Origin: Modestobacter italicus
Lineage (GTDB): Bacteria > Actinomycetota > Actinomycetes > Mycobacteriales > Geodermatophilaceae
DNA length: 64,000 nt
Assembly (NCBI RefSeq): GCF_000306785.1
Contig: NC_017955.1
Coordinates: 3,906,001 to 3,970,000 of the forward strand
Direction: 5' to 3'
Under the pieces are notes generated by a model. That model worked only from the letters and a program-made list of their open reading frames with translations, had not been told where the DNA came from and made no database searches. Every line of letters starts with the position of its first letter. Position 1 is the stretch's first letter. The position numbers were made by a program, and so were the translations under genes. Below, piece after piece: positions 36,622 to 44,663 of the stretch.

Positions 36622-37509
36622 ATGACCTCGTGGACGACGGCCGACATCCCCCCGCAGACCGGGCGCACCGTCGTGGTGACCGGGGGCAACAGCGGGCTGG
36701 GGCTGGCCACGGCCCGCGCCCTGGCCGCGGCCGGGGCGCGCGTCGTCCTGGCGGTGCGGGATCCCACCCGCGGCGAGCAGGCGGCGGCCGGGCTGCCGGG
36801 GCAGGTGGAGGTGCGCCGGCTGGACCTGGCCGACCTCGCCTCGGTGCGCGCCTTCGCCCAGGCCTGGACCGGCGACCTCGACGTGCTGGTGGCCAACGCC
36901 GGGATCATGGCCGTCCCGGAGGCCCGCACCGCCGACGGCTTCGAGCTGCAGTTCGGCACCAACCACCTGGGCCACTTCGCGCTGACCAACCTGCTGCTGC
37001 CGCACGTCACCGACCGGGTGGTCACCGTCTCCTCCGGGTTGCACGCGTCGGGGCGGATCGTGCTGGACGACCTGAACTGGGAGCGCCGGACGTACTCGGC
37101 GACCGGCGCCTACGCCCAGTCCAAGCTGGCCAACCTGCTCTCCACCCTCGAACTGCAGCGGCGGCTGACCGCGGCCGGCTCGCCGGTGCGGGCCATGGCG
37201 GCCCACCCGGGCTGGGCGGCGACGAACCTGCAGAGCGGGTCGGGCAGCCGGCTGAAGGACGCCGCGATGGCGCTGGGCAACCGGGTGGCCGCGGTCAGCA
37301 GCGAGCAGGGCGCGCTGCCGACCCTCTTCGCCGCGGTCGCCGACGTCCCCGGCGGCAGCTACGCCGGACCCTCCGGGCCGCTGATGCGCGGCACGCCCAC
37401 GCTGGCCGGCCGCAGCCCGGCGGCCTCCGACCCGGCGCTGGCCCGGCAGCTGTGGACGGCGTCGGCCGCGCTCACCGGCGTCGACCTCCCGGCGTCGCTG
37501 CGGGGGTAG
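36622..37509 (+). CDS. Short-chain dehydrogenase/reductase
   Basis: A 295-residue SDR of the retinol-dehydrogenase-like type. The cofactor loop is TGGNSGLG at 20-27, with DLADLASVRAF, NAGIMAVPEARTADGFELQF, the catalytic Ser in TVSSGLHASG, and Y164/K168 in YAQSKLAN. The Arg after strand 2 (AVRDPTR) favours NADP(H). Substrate unknown. It diverges from the FluG-like gene by 62 bp and its end overlaps the convergent MFS gene by 38 bp. Confidence 0.9.
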   Translation: MTSWTTADIPPQTGRTVVVTGGNSGLGLATARALAAAGARVVLAVRDPTRGEQAAAGLPGQVEVRRLDLADLASVRAFAQAWTGDLDVLVANAGIMAVPEARTADGFELQFGTNHLGHFALTNLLLPHVTDRVVTVSSGLHASGRIVLDDLNWERRTYSATGAYAQSKLANLLSTLELQRRLTAAGSPVRAMAAHPGWAATNLQSGSGSRLKDAAMALGNRVAAVSSEQGALPTLFAAVADVPGGSYAGPSGPLMRGTPTLAGRSPAASDPALARQLWTASAALTGVDLPASLRG

Positions 37510-38653
37510 CCGGCCGCACCGCTCGACGGGGTTCGGCCGCCGTGGCGGCGGCGACGAGCAGCGCGGCCGAACCGAAGAACGAGGCGGGCGTGCCGGCCGC
37601 GTCGGCGACCGCGCCCAGCACGAGGGCGCCGGCCGCCTGACCGACGGTGAGCCCGACGAAGAGGACGGCGGCGGCCTGCGGTGCCGCCGCCGGGACCCGC
37701 TGCGCTCCCCAGGCGAGCAGCACCCCGCTGAGCACCACGAAGGCGCCGCCGAAGCCGGCCAGCGCGAGGCCCGCCCCAACCGGGCTGCCGGGGGCGACGG
37801 CCAGCAGCAGCACGGCGGCGGCCGCGACGGTGGCGGCGCCGGCCCATGCCCGGCGCAGCCCGGCCCGCGCGACGAGGTCACCGCTGAGCCCGCCGGCGAG
37901 CCCGGCCGCTCCGAGCACGCACCACAGCACGCCGGTGACGACGTCGGACAGCCCGCCGTCGCCGGTGAGCAGCTCCCGGCCGAACGTCCACACACCGGCG
38001 CAGCCCGCCCCGCCCAGGACCGCGGCGACCAGCGGCCGGGTCAGGCTGCGCAGCGGGGCCCGGGCGGCGTCCCCCCTCCGGACGGCGGACGGCCAGGTGC
38101 TGCGGCGGTCGGCCGCCCGGGTCGCGGCCAGCGCCAGCACGGCGAACCCGGCCCAGGCCCAGCGCCAGTGCCCGGGCACCGACAGCATCAGCAGGCCGCC
38201 GGCGACCACCCCGGCACCGGTGCCGCTGTTGACGACCGCCTGGGCGCGGGACTCGGCGGCGGGTCGCACGGTCGCGGTCACCGCGGTGACCAGCGCCGGC
38301 GTCGCGGCCCCCGCGCCGCTGCCGGCGACGAGCACCCCGGCCGCGAGGACGGCGGCCGAGGAGGCGGTCGCGACCACCGCGGAGCCGGCAGCGGCGGTGC
38401 CCCCGGCCAGCCACAGCGCCGCGCGGGCCCGGTCCCGGCCGACCCAGCGCCGGGCCAGCAGCGCGGTCAGGCAGTACGCGAGGTAGCTGCCGGCGGCGAT
38501 GCTCCCGGCGGTACCGGAGGTGATGCCGAACTCCTCCCGCAGCTGCGGGAGGTAGAGGCCGAAGCCATAGCGGGCCAGTCCGTAGGTGACGGCGACGACC
38601 GCCAGACCTGCGGGCACGATCCCGGTCGGCGTGCGTAACGATCGTTTCAGCAT
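37472..38653 (-). CDS. MFS transporter under TetR control
   Basis: A protein of up to 393 residues with 12 hydrophobic segments, starting MLKRSLRTPTG followed by VPAGLAVVAVTYGLARYGFG. A charged central loop (RRGDAARAPLRSL) divides the halves. The family exports drugs or small metabolites. The annotated ATG at 38653 sits in the centre of the probable TetR operator. A GTG at 38617 (VPAGLAVV) is a serious alternative if transcription starts inside the operator. It is divergent from the TetR gene with only 21 bp between start codons. Confidence 0.85.
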   Translation of the reverse strand: MLKRSLRTPTGIVPAGLAVVAVTYGLARYGFGLYLPQLREEFGITSGTAGSIAAGSYLAYCLTALLARRWVGRDRARAALWLAGGTAAAGSAVVATASSAAVLAAGVLVAGSGAGAATPALVTAVTATVRPAAESRAQAVVNSGTGAGVVAGGLLMLSVPGHWRWAWAGFAVLALAATRAADRRSTWPSAVRRGDAARAPLRSLTRPLVAAVLGGAGCAGVWTFGRELLTGDGGLSDVVTGVLWCVLGAAGLAGGLSGDLVARAGLRRAWAGAATVAAAAVLLLAVAPGSPVGAGLALAGFGGAFVVLSGVLLAWGAQRVPAAAPQAAAVLFVGLTVGQAAGALVLGAVADAAGTPASFFGSAALLVAAATAAEPRRAVRPATPAATPGGRRR

Positions 38654-38666
38654 AACGACCGTTACG
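38634..38666. promoter_or_regulatory. TetR-type operator between MFS and regulator genes
   Basis: Arms CGTAACGATCGTT (38634-38646) and AACGACCGTTACG (38654-38666) are inverted repeats with one mismatch, separated by 7 bases. TACGAT at 38663-38668 fits a -10 element ending 6 bases before the regulator ATG, so a leaderless regulator transcript would start within the operator's edge. Binding would block both divergent promoters. Confidence 0.75.
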
Positions 38667-38674
38667 ATAGGGGC

Positions 38675-39268
38675 ATGACCGCCTCCTCCGCGACCCGACC
38701 GGCGCGCGAGCGGCTCCTCACCGCTGCCGGTGAGCTGTTCTACGAGTCCGGCATCGCGGCGACGGGGGTCGACGCGGTCCTCGCCCGGGCCGGCGTCTCC
38801 CCCGCCACGATGTACGCCCACTTCGCCGGGAAGGACGGGCTGGTCGCCGCCTACCTGGAGGAGCGGCACACCACCTGGCGGCAGACGTGGGACGCCGTGC
38901 TGGCCGAGCACCGCGACCCGGTCGACCGGCTGCTGTCGGTGTTCGACGCGGTCGCCCGCTTCCGGCAGCAGCAGGGCACCCGGCGCGGCTGCGCCTTCCT
39001 GGCCGCGGCGACCGAGCTGCCGTCGGGGCACCCGGGCCAGCGCTGGCTGGCGGCCGACTCCCGGTTGCTCACCGGGCGGCTGCACGACCTGGCGGTCGCC
39101 GCCGGACTGCCGGATCCCGAGGCCGTCGCCAGCACGCTGCTGCTCTGCTACGACGGCGCGCTGAGCGGGTACGCCCGGGCCGCGACCACACCCGGCCTGC
39201 CCGTCGACGACCCGATCGGCCGGGCCCGGCGGCTGGCCGCGGACTGGCTCGCCACCCGCACCGGCTGA
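38675..39268 (+). CDS. TetR/AcrR-family transcriptional regulator
   Basis: A 197-residue repressor. Residues ~9-55 form the helix-turn-helix (RERLLTAAGELFYESGIAAT; LARAGVSPATMYAHFAGKDG). The C-terminal domain (LAAATELPSGHPGQRWLAAD) resembles the TetR_C group that controls MFS exporters. It is transcribed away from the MFS gene across a 13+13 bp inverted repeat, so autoregulation and control of the exporter are likely. No ribosome-binding site precedes the ATG; leaderless translation is probable. Confidence 0.9.
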   Translation: MTASSATRPARERLLTAAGELFYESGIAATGVDAVLARAGVSPATMYAHFAGKDGLVAAYLEERHTTWRQTWDAVLAEHRDPVDRLLSVFDAVARFRQQQGTRRGCAFLAAATELPSGHPGQRWLAADSRLLTGRLHDLAVAAGLPDPEAVASTLLLCYDGALSGYARAATTPGLPVDDPIGRARRLAADWLATRTG

Positions 39269-39319
39269 GATCACGGCCGGGACACGTTCCCGTGGTGCGC
39301 GACCGATCAGCGTGGTGCA

Positions 39320-40369
39320 GTGGGTCCCGTGTCCGTCGCCGACCGTCTCGACCGCCTCCAGCGCCGGCACAAGGCAGCCGGTTTCCCGATCGCCGTCATC
39401 TACAAGTACGTCGACGACCTCGGCCCGTACCTCGCCGCGCTGATCACCTACTACGCCTTCGTCTCGCTCTTCCCGCTGCTGCTGCTGTTCTCCACGATCC
39501 TGGCGCACGTGCTGGCGGGGGACCCCGAGCTGCAGCAGCGGCTGATCGACTCCGCGCTCAGCCAGTTCCCTGTCGTGGGCGAGCAGCTCGGCACCCCGCA
39601 GGAGCTCAGCGGCGGCGTCGTCGGCGTCGTGGTCGGCGTGCTCGGCTCGCTGTACGGCGGGCTCGGCGTGGCCCAGGCCGTGCAGTACATGATGAACACC
39701 GCCTGGTCGGTGCCGCGCAACAGCCGGCCCAACCCCTTCCTGGCCCGCGGCCGCAGCCTGCTCCTGCTGGGCACCGCCGGCCTGGCGGTCATCGGGACGA
39801 CGGCGCTGTCGACCCTCGGCTCGGGCAACGCCGGGTCGTTCGGCACGGCCCGGCAGCTCCTCGCGATGCTCGCCTCGATCGCGGTCAACGGCATCGTGTT
39901 CGTCTTCGCCTTCCGGCTGGCCACCGCCCGGCACCTGACCATCCGCCAGGTCGCGCCCGGCGCCGTGATCGCCGCCGTGCTGTGGCAGCTGCTGCAGACC
40001 TTCGGCGTCACCTACGTCAGCCACGTCGTCAGCAGGGCGAGCGCCGTCAACGGCGTCTTCGCCCTCGTCCTGGGCCTGCTCGCCTTCCTCTACCTGGCCT
40101 CCGTGGTGGGCGTCCTGTGCGTGGAGATCAACGTCGTGCGGGTGGACAAGCTGCACCCCCGCGCGCTGCTCACGCCGTTCACCGACGACGTCGACCTCAC
40201 CGCCGGCGACCGGCGCAGCTACACCGGGCTGGCCAAGGCCCAGCGCCAGAAGGGGTTCGAGACGGTGCACGTCACCTTCGACCCGCCGGCCGGCGACGGG
40301 CCGCCGGACGCCGTCAGCGCCCCTCCGCCACCTGCTCCTCCTGACGTGCACCCAGCTCCGCCGCGGTGA
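39320..40369 (+). CDS. YihY/BrkB-family membrane protein
   Basis: A 349-residue protein with six membrane segments. Family features are YLAALITYYAFVSLFPLLLL, GVLGSLYGGLGVAQAVQYMM and NTAWSVPRNSRPNPFLARGR. The C-terminal ~80 residues are hydrophilic and end in a Pro-rich tail. Sometimes called ribonuclease BN-like in old annotations, but these are membrane proteins of unknown function. GTG at 39320 is used; a second GTG four codons on is possible. The last 56 bp overlap the convergent APC permease gene. Confidence 0.88.
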   Translation: MGPVSVADRLDRLQRRHKAAGFPIAVIYKYVDDLGPYLAALITYYAFVSLFPLLLLFSTILAHVLAGDPELQQRLIDSALSQFPVVGEQLGTPQELSGGVVGVVVGVLGSLYGGLGVAQAVQYMMNTAWSVPRNSRPNPFLARGRSLLLLGTAGLAVIGTTALSTLGSGNAGSFGTARQLLAMLASIAVNGIVFVFAFRLATARHLTIRQVAPGAVIAAVLWQLLQTFGVTYVSHVVSRASAVNGVFALVLGLLAFLYLASVVGVLCVEINVVRVDKLHPRALLTPFTDDVDLTAGDRRSYTGLAKAQRQKGFETVHVTFDPPAGDGPPDAVSAPPPPAPPDVHPAPPR

Positions 40370-41861
40370 GGGCGGCGCCGGCCCGCTGCGCCATCGCCGG
40401 GGCGACGACCACCGCCACCAGCCCGACCAGCAGCCAGGCCCCGGCCACGATCGGGAACCAGAACGCCGGACCGTCGGCGTAGGCCGGGTACGGGGCGACG
40501 TTGCGGTAGACGGTGTAGCCCAGCACGACCAGGGCCGCCAGCGGGACGACGACCTGCCACATCGGCACCGCCGGCATCCGGCGCTGGACGAACACCAGCC
40601 GGATCGCGCCGACCGTGGTCAGCAGGTAGGCGACCAGCAGGATCAGCGTGCCGATCGTGCCCGACCACAGGAAGGTGTCGAAGGCCTCGGCGTCGAAGAA
40701 CACCGCGCAGACCAGCTGCACCAGGGCCATGACGGCGGTGACGACGATCGCCGCGACCGCCGGGGTGCCGGCCGCGGTGGTCGAGGCCAGCCCGCCGGCC
40801 CGGGTGGTGTCGCGCCGGGTGTCGCGGGCGAACGCGTAGGTGAGCCGTGAGGCGCCGACCACGCACGCCAGGCAGCAACCGAACGCGCTGATCGCCGCGC
40901 CCAGCGTGATCAGGTCACCGACCCAGCCGGCGATGTAGCTGCTGCCCAGGTCGCCGAGCAGCGACGGCGAGGAGGCGAAGGCGGCCACCCCCGCCTCGTC
41001 GGTGCCGAAGGCCATCATCTCGATCGCGGTGACCACGACGAAGTAGACGCCGCCGAACACGGCCGTCCCCAGGATCGCCCGGGGGATGTCCTTGCGCGGA
41101 TTCCGCGCCTCCTCCCCCAGGGTCGCCGCGGCCTCGAACCCGGCGAAGGACAGGAAGCCGAACACCACCCCGAGGAAGACCGCGGACAGGTCGGTGCCGG
41201 GCGCGACGGTGAACACGTCGAGGGTGAACCCGGCGTCCGGTGAGGGTGCGTCGGCCGGCACGTTCCCGGACACCAGCCGGACCAGCACGATCGCGCTGAT
41301 CACCAGGATCAGCGCCACCGTGACGCCCTCGACGGTCAGCAGCACCGACGTCCCGCGCCTGGCCGGCACGATCGTGAGCACCAGCGCCCCCAGCAGGGCG
41401 ACCGCGACCAGCAGGAACGGCGCCCAGGACGGCGGGTTCGGCCAGATCCCGACGGCCTCCAGGAACGCGGTGCCGAAGATCCCGGTCGCGCTGGAGGTGA
41501 CCACGCCGTAGAAGCAGTAGGTGCCCAGCAGGCCGAAGCCGGAGACGAGCCCGGCGCGCGGGCCGAGCGTGGCGCCGACGAAGGCGTAGACGGAGCCGGC
41601 GTGGTGGAAGTACTGGCAGAGCCGGACGAAGCCGTAGGCGACCAGCAGCACGCCGACGGCGGCCAGCAGGAACGCCAGCGGCACCGCCCGGCCGACGGTG
41701 CCGGCGGTCCCCTGCGGGTTGATGTTCGCCGCCATCGACGGCGCCATCAGCGCGACCGACAACCCGACGGCCTGCCAGACCGACAGCGACCGGGTGAGAC
41801 CGCCGGTCCCGGGCCGGTCGGGCGTGGTGGCCCCGTCGGGACGAGGGGTCGAGACAGCCAT
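40314..41861 (-). CDS. APC-family amino acid/polyamine permease
   Basis: A 515-residue transporter with about 12 membrane segments. LSVWQAVGLSVALMAPSMAA is the APC TM1 helix-break region; GFLSFAGFEAAATLGEEARN is the conserved TM6 region. The ATG at 41861 has GAGGAG 8 bases upstream. It is divergent from the glutamine-synthetase-like gene (204-bp gap), suggesting that it imports that enzyme's amine or amino acid substrate. A small inverted repeat CACCCG-GCAA-CGGGTG (41889-41904) lies just upstream of its start. Confidence 0.9.
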   Translation of the reverse strand: MAVSTPRPDGATTPDRPGTGGLTRSLSVWQAVGLSVALMAPSMAANINPQGTAGTVGRAVPLAFLLAAVGVLLVAYGFVRLCQYFHHAGSVYAFVGATLGPRAGLVSGFGLLGTYCFYGVVTSSATGIFGTAFLEAVGIWPNPPSWAPFLLVAVALLGALVLTIVPARRGTSVLLTVEGVTVALILVISAIVLVRLVSGNVPADAPSPDAGFTLDVFTVAPGTDLSAVFLGVVFGFLSFAGFEAAATLGEEARNPRKDIPRAILGTAVFGGVYFVVVTAIEMMAFGTDEAGVAAFASSPSLLGDLGSSYIAGWVGDLITLGAAISAFGCCLACVVGASRLTYAFARDTRRDTTRAGGLASTTAAGTPAVAAIVVTAVMALVQLVCAVFFDAEAFDTFLWSGTIGTLILLVAYLLTTVGAIRLVFVQRRMPAVPMWQVVVPLAALVVLGYTVYRNVAPYPAYADGPAFWFPIVAGAWLLVGLVAVVVAPAMAQRAGAALTAAELGARQEEQVAEGR

Positions 41862-41888
41862 CGGGCGCACTCCTCGGGATCGCAGTTG

Positions 41889-41904
41889 CACCCGGCAACG
41901 GGTG
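41889..41904. promoter_or_regulatory. Short inverted repeat in permease/GS intergenic region
   Basis: CACCCG-GCAA-CGGGTG is a perfect 6-bp inverted repeat 28 bp upstream of the permease ATG. It may be an operator or a 5'-leader hairpin. Too short to be certain. Confidence 0.3.
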
Positions 41905-42065
41905 TGCTGGCGAGAGTGTGCGCGACGGGGTGCGCCGTTGGGAATGGCGTCACACGGAATCGACGAGACCGTTACCTGCGCGACCGACCACCCGCGTGAC
42001 CTGCGCGTCATCCCCGTGGTGCAGCATGCGGCAGGTCAGCGGGGGCGACGGATCCGGAGGCACGC

Positions 42066-43460
42066 ATGGAGCTGCACGAGCGGGACGAGCGACGGGCTGC
42101 GGCGGAGGCCCGCCTCGGTGACCTCGCCGAGGCCGGGGTGGTCGGCGTCGTCCTGCCCTGGGTCGACACCAGCGGCATCACCCGGGTGAAGTCGGTGCCG
42201 CTGGCCCGGCTGCCCGCCGCCGCGCAGTGGGGCGTCGGGATGAGTCCGGTCTTCGACGGCTTCCTGGTCGACGACTCCATCGTCGCCGGCAGCTACGCCG
42301 GCAGCGCGATCGGCGACCTGCGGCTGCACCCGGACCTCGACCGGCTCACCGTGCTCGCCGGTCAGCCCGGCTGGGCGTGGGCGCCGGTGGACCGCTACAC
42401 CCAGGACGGCGTGCCGCACGTGCAGTGCTCCCGGTCGCTGCTGCGCCGGCTGGTCGACGGCTACGCCGCCGAGGGGCTCACCCTCAAGGCCGCCTACGAG
42501 ATCGAGTGGGTGGTCGGCGAGGCGGTGCTGCCCGGGGACGCCGACCCGGACGCCTTCGTGCCGGCGCTGTCCGGCCCGGCGTACGGCATGACCCGGCACA
42601 TCGAGGTGTCCGACTACGCGCGCGACCTGCTGCAGGCGCTGGCCGACGAGGGCGTGGCCGTCGACCAGTTCCACCCCGAGTACGCCGCCGGGCAGCTGGA
42701 GGTCTCGGTCGGCGCCGAGGACCCGGTCGCCGCGGCCGACACCGCCCTGCTGGTGCGCAGCACCATCCGCGCGGTGAGCCTGGAGCACGGCCTGCGGGTC
42801 TCCTTCTCGCCGAAGGTCACGGCAGACGGCGTGGGCAACGGCGGGCACGTGCACCTGTCGCTGTGGCGCGGCGACGAGAACCTGATGAGCGGCGGCCCGG
42901 GCACCTTCGGCCTGACCCGGGACGGCGAGGCGTTCACCGCCGGGCTGCTCGAGCACCTGCCCGGGCTGCTCGCCGTCGGGGCGCCCAGCGTCGCCTCCTA
43001 CCTGAGGCTGGTCCCCTCGCACTGGGCCGGGGCGTTCGCCGCCTGGGGCCTGGAGAACCGCGAGGCCGCCGTCCGGTTCGTCACCGGCCCCAGCGGCGCG
43101 CGGGCGTCCGCGGCCAACGTCGAGGTCAAGAGCTTCGACGCCGCGGCCAACCCCTACCTGCTGATGGCCGGGTTGCTGGCCGCCGGGCAGGCCGGGCTGC
43201 GGGCCGGCGCGACGCTGCCCGACCCGGTCGGGATCGACCCCGGCACGCTCAGCGAGGACGAGCAGCGGGAGGCCGGCATCACCCCGCTGCCCGCGTCCCT
43301 GGCGGAGGCGGTGCGGGCGTTCGAGACCGACGAGGTGCTGACCAGCGCCTTCGGCGTCGAGCTGGCGACGACGATCGCCGAGGTCCGCCGCGGCGAGATC
43401 GCCCTGTTCGACGGCGTCTCCGCCGAGGACGTCGCGACAGCGGTCCGCTGGCGGCACTGA
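42066..43460 (+). CDS. Glutamine synthetase-like enzyme (GlnA4/gamma-glutamylamide synthetase type)
   Basis: A 464-residue GS-fold enzyme. Conserved elements are AAYEIEWVV, EYAAGQLEVSVGAEDPVAAA, the ATP-site VGNGGHVHLSLW, the glutamate-site RLVPSHWAGAFAAWGLENRE, and AANPYLLMAGLLAAGQAG. The canonical RLVPGYEAP is altered to RLVPSHWAG and the adenylylation Tyr motif is absent, so ordinary ammonia assimilation is unlikely. The streptomycete homologue GlnA4 joins glutamate to ethanolamine. The adjacent APC permease, the FluG-type amidohydrolase and the eut operon in this window fit an amine-assimilation role. Confidence 0.87.
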   Translation: MELHERDERRAAAEARLGDLAEAGVVGVVLPWVDTSGITRVKSVPLARLPAAAQWGVGMSPVFDGFLVDDSIVAGSYAGSAIGDLRLHPDLDRLTVLAGQPGWAWAPVDRYTQDGVPHVQCSRSLLRRLVDGYAAEGLTLKAAYEIEWVVGEAVLPGDADPDAFVPALSGPAYGMTRHIEVSDYARDLLQALADEGVAVDQFHPEYAAGQLEVSVGAEDPVAAADTALLVRSTIRAVSLEHGLRVSFSPKVTADGVGNGGHVHLSLWRGDENLMSGGPGTFGLTRDGEAFTAGLLEHLPGLLAVGAPSVASYLRLVPSHWAGAFAAWGLENREAAVRFVTGPSGARASAANVEVKSFDAAANPYLLMAGLLAAGQAGLRAGATLPDPVGIDPGTLSEDEQREAGITPLPASLAEAVRAFETDEVLTSAFGVELATTIAEVRRGEIALFDGVSAEDVATAVRWRH

Positions 43461-43475
43461 CGGCGCCCGGCCCGT

Positions 43476-43532
43476 GATCATCGGCAGGTGGCTGCCCGGC
43501 CCGGCAGGTCGGGCAGCCACTCGCCGATGATC
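43476..43532. terminator. Long near-perfect hairpin after the GS-like gene
   Basis: Arms of about 24 bases start at GATCATCGGC (43476) and end at GCCGATGATC (43532), with only two mismatched positions and a ~9-base loop. It lies 15 bp after the GS stop. Its length and symmetry exceed a simple terminator, so it may be a member of a dispersed palindromic repeat family. Confidence 0.7.
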
Positions 43533-43582
43533 GACCGGGAGACATCTGCAGTGGCGGCCGGAAGATCTCTCAAGCGGAGGTG

Positions 43583-43611
43583 TTTACTCCGGTGCGCGGC
43601 CGAGGTAATCT
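43583..43611 (+). promoter_or_regulatory. Probable hsp20 promoter
   Basis: TTTACT (43583-43588) and TAATCT (43606-43611) are separated by exactly 17 bases, 79 bp upstream of the Hsp20 ATG. A CTCAAG sequence just upstream (43569-43574) matches half of the HspR-binding HAIR repeat; the other half is not seen. Confidence 0.45.
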
Positions 43612-43689
43612 TCAGTTGCCGCTAGAGGTTCTCCTCGGGCAGCGCATCCCTGGACCGTTCGACCGCATCATCTCCGGAGGTACGCAGCC

Positions 43690-44178
43690 ATGATGCTGAC
43701 TTCCAACGACCCGTTCGCCGCCACGTCCGCCGCGCTCCGCGCGCTGGACCAGCTCACCGGCCGCGGCGGCACCACGACCGCCCGCCCGCTCGCCGGCATG
43801 CCGATGGACGCCTACCGGGTCGGCGACAACTTCGTCGCCCACTTCGACCTGCCCGGCGTCGACCCCGGCTCGATCGACCTGCAGGTCGAGGGCACCACGC
43901 TGACCATCAGCGCGGAGCGCTCGGTCCCGCAGATCGAGAACGCCCAGTGGCAGGTGGCCGAGCGCCCGTTCGGCAGCTACACCCGCCAGCTGGTGCTGGG
44001 CCGCAGCCTGGACACCGAGCGGCTCGAGGCCAGCTACCACGACGGGGTGCTGACCGTGAGCATCCCGGTGGCCGAGAAGGCCAAGGCCCGCAAGATCACC
44101 GTGTCCCGGGCGGACACCCCCGCCCAGGTGGAGGGCCGCACCATCGAGGGCGAGCAGCACCAGGCCGTCGAGGGCTGA
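43690..44178 (+). CDS. Hsp20/alpha-crystallin small heat-shock protein
   Basis: A 162-residue chaperone. The alpha-crystallin domain spans ~36-140, with DAYRVGDNFVAHFDLPGVDP, TTLTISAERSVPQ, the ERPFGSYTRQLVLG strand and the GVLTVSIPVAEKAK motif (classical G-V-L). The tail lacks a clear I-x-I oligomerisation motif. It should hold unfolded proteins as an oligomer. CCGGAGG lies 9 bases before the ATG (43690; an ATG one codon on is equally possible). A MerR-type regulator gene follows after a terminator. Confidence 0.93.
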   Translation: MMLTSNDPFAATSAALRALDQLTGRGGTTTARPLAGMPMDAYRVGDNFVAHFDLPGVDPGSIDLQVEGTTLTISAERSVPQIENAQWQVAERPFGSYTRQLVLGRSLDTERLEASYHDGVLTVSIPVAEKAKARKITVSRADTPAQVEGRTIEGEQHQAVEG

Positions 44179-44192
44179 TCGACACCACGAGG

Positions 44193-44222
44193 GAGGGGCG
44201 GGGCCGCGAGGTCCCGCCCCTC
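44193..44222 (+). terminator. Hairpin terminator after hsp20
   Basis: GAGGGGCGGG (44193-44202) and CCCGCCCCTC (44213-44222) form a perfect 10-bp stem with a 10-base loop, 14 bp after the Hsp20 stop. The downstream MerR gene begins 37 bp later, so some read-through or a separate promoter must serve it. Confidence 0.75.
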
Positions 44223-44258
44223 CTCGTCTCCGGAGGGGACACGTTCCATGGAGGGGCG

Positions 44259-44591
44259 ATGAGCACCGACCCGCTACACCCGCTGGACGACCCCGACCAC
44301 CCGGTGCTCACCATGAGCCAGGCGGCCGAGCTGCTCGGCGTCCAGGCGGCGTTCCTCCGCAGCCTCGACTCCGGCGGCGTCCTCTCCCCGCACCGCTCCC
44401 CCGGTGGGCACCGGCGCTACTCCCGCGCCCAGCTGCGGATCGCCGCCCGGGTGCGCGTCCTGCTCGACGACGGCCACCCGCTCTCCTCCGCGCAGGTCAT
44501 CGTCCAGCTGCAGGACGACCTCGCCGACGCGGTCGCCGACGCCGACGCCGCCCGGCAGGAGCTCCGCGACCACGACTCCCGCAGCGCCTGA
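44259..44591 (+). CDS. MerR-family regulator (HspR-like)
   Basis: A 110-residue protein with a MerR helix-turn-helix: LTMSQAAELLGVQAAFLRSL, then the wing SPGGHRRYSRAQL. A short helical tail (LQDDLADAVADADAARQELR) would pair as an antiparallel coiled coil. There is no effector domain or cysteine. Its position after hsp20 suggests that it governs the heat-shock gene, as HspR does for dnaK operons. ATG 44259 has GGAGGGG upstream at a suitable distance; the ATG at 44248 is out of frame. Confidence 0.85.
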   Translation: MSTDPLHPLDDPDHPVLTMSQAAELLGVQAAFLRSLDSGGVLSPHRSPGGHRRYSRAQLRIAARVRVLLDDGHPLSSAQVIVQLQDDLADAVADADAARQELRDHDSRSA

Positions 44592-44631
44592 CCGCCGTCT
44601 CCACCGAGAGCGCGCCTCTGGCGGTGCAACA

Positions 44632-44659
44632 GTCCGCCGAGGGTGCACCTCCGGCGGAC
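44632..44659. terminator. Hairpin between convergent merR and M56 genes
   Basis: GTCCGCCG (44632-44639) pairs with CGGCGGAC (44652-44659), and AGG/CCT extends the stem with one bulge. It lies between the stops at 44591 and 44664 and suits both transcripts. Confidence 0.65.
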
Positions 44660-44663
44660 GACC

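Noticed and set aside
33080-36625. An 1181-codon plus-strand frame over YibE/F and the two amidohydrolases
   Set aside because: No recognisable motifs and low-complexity composition; the minus strand carries three well-supported genes.
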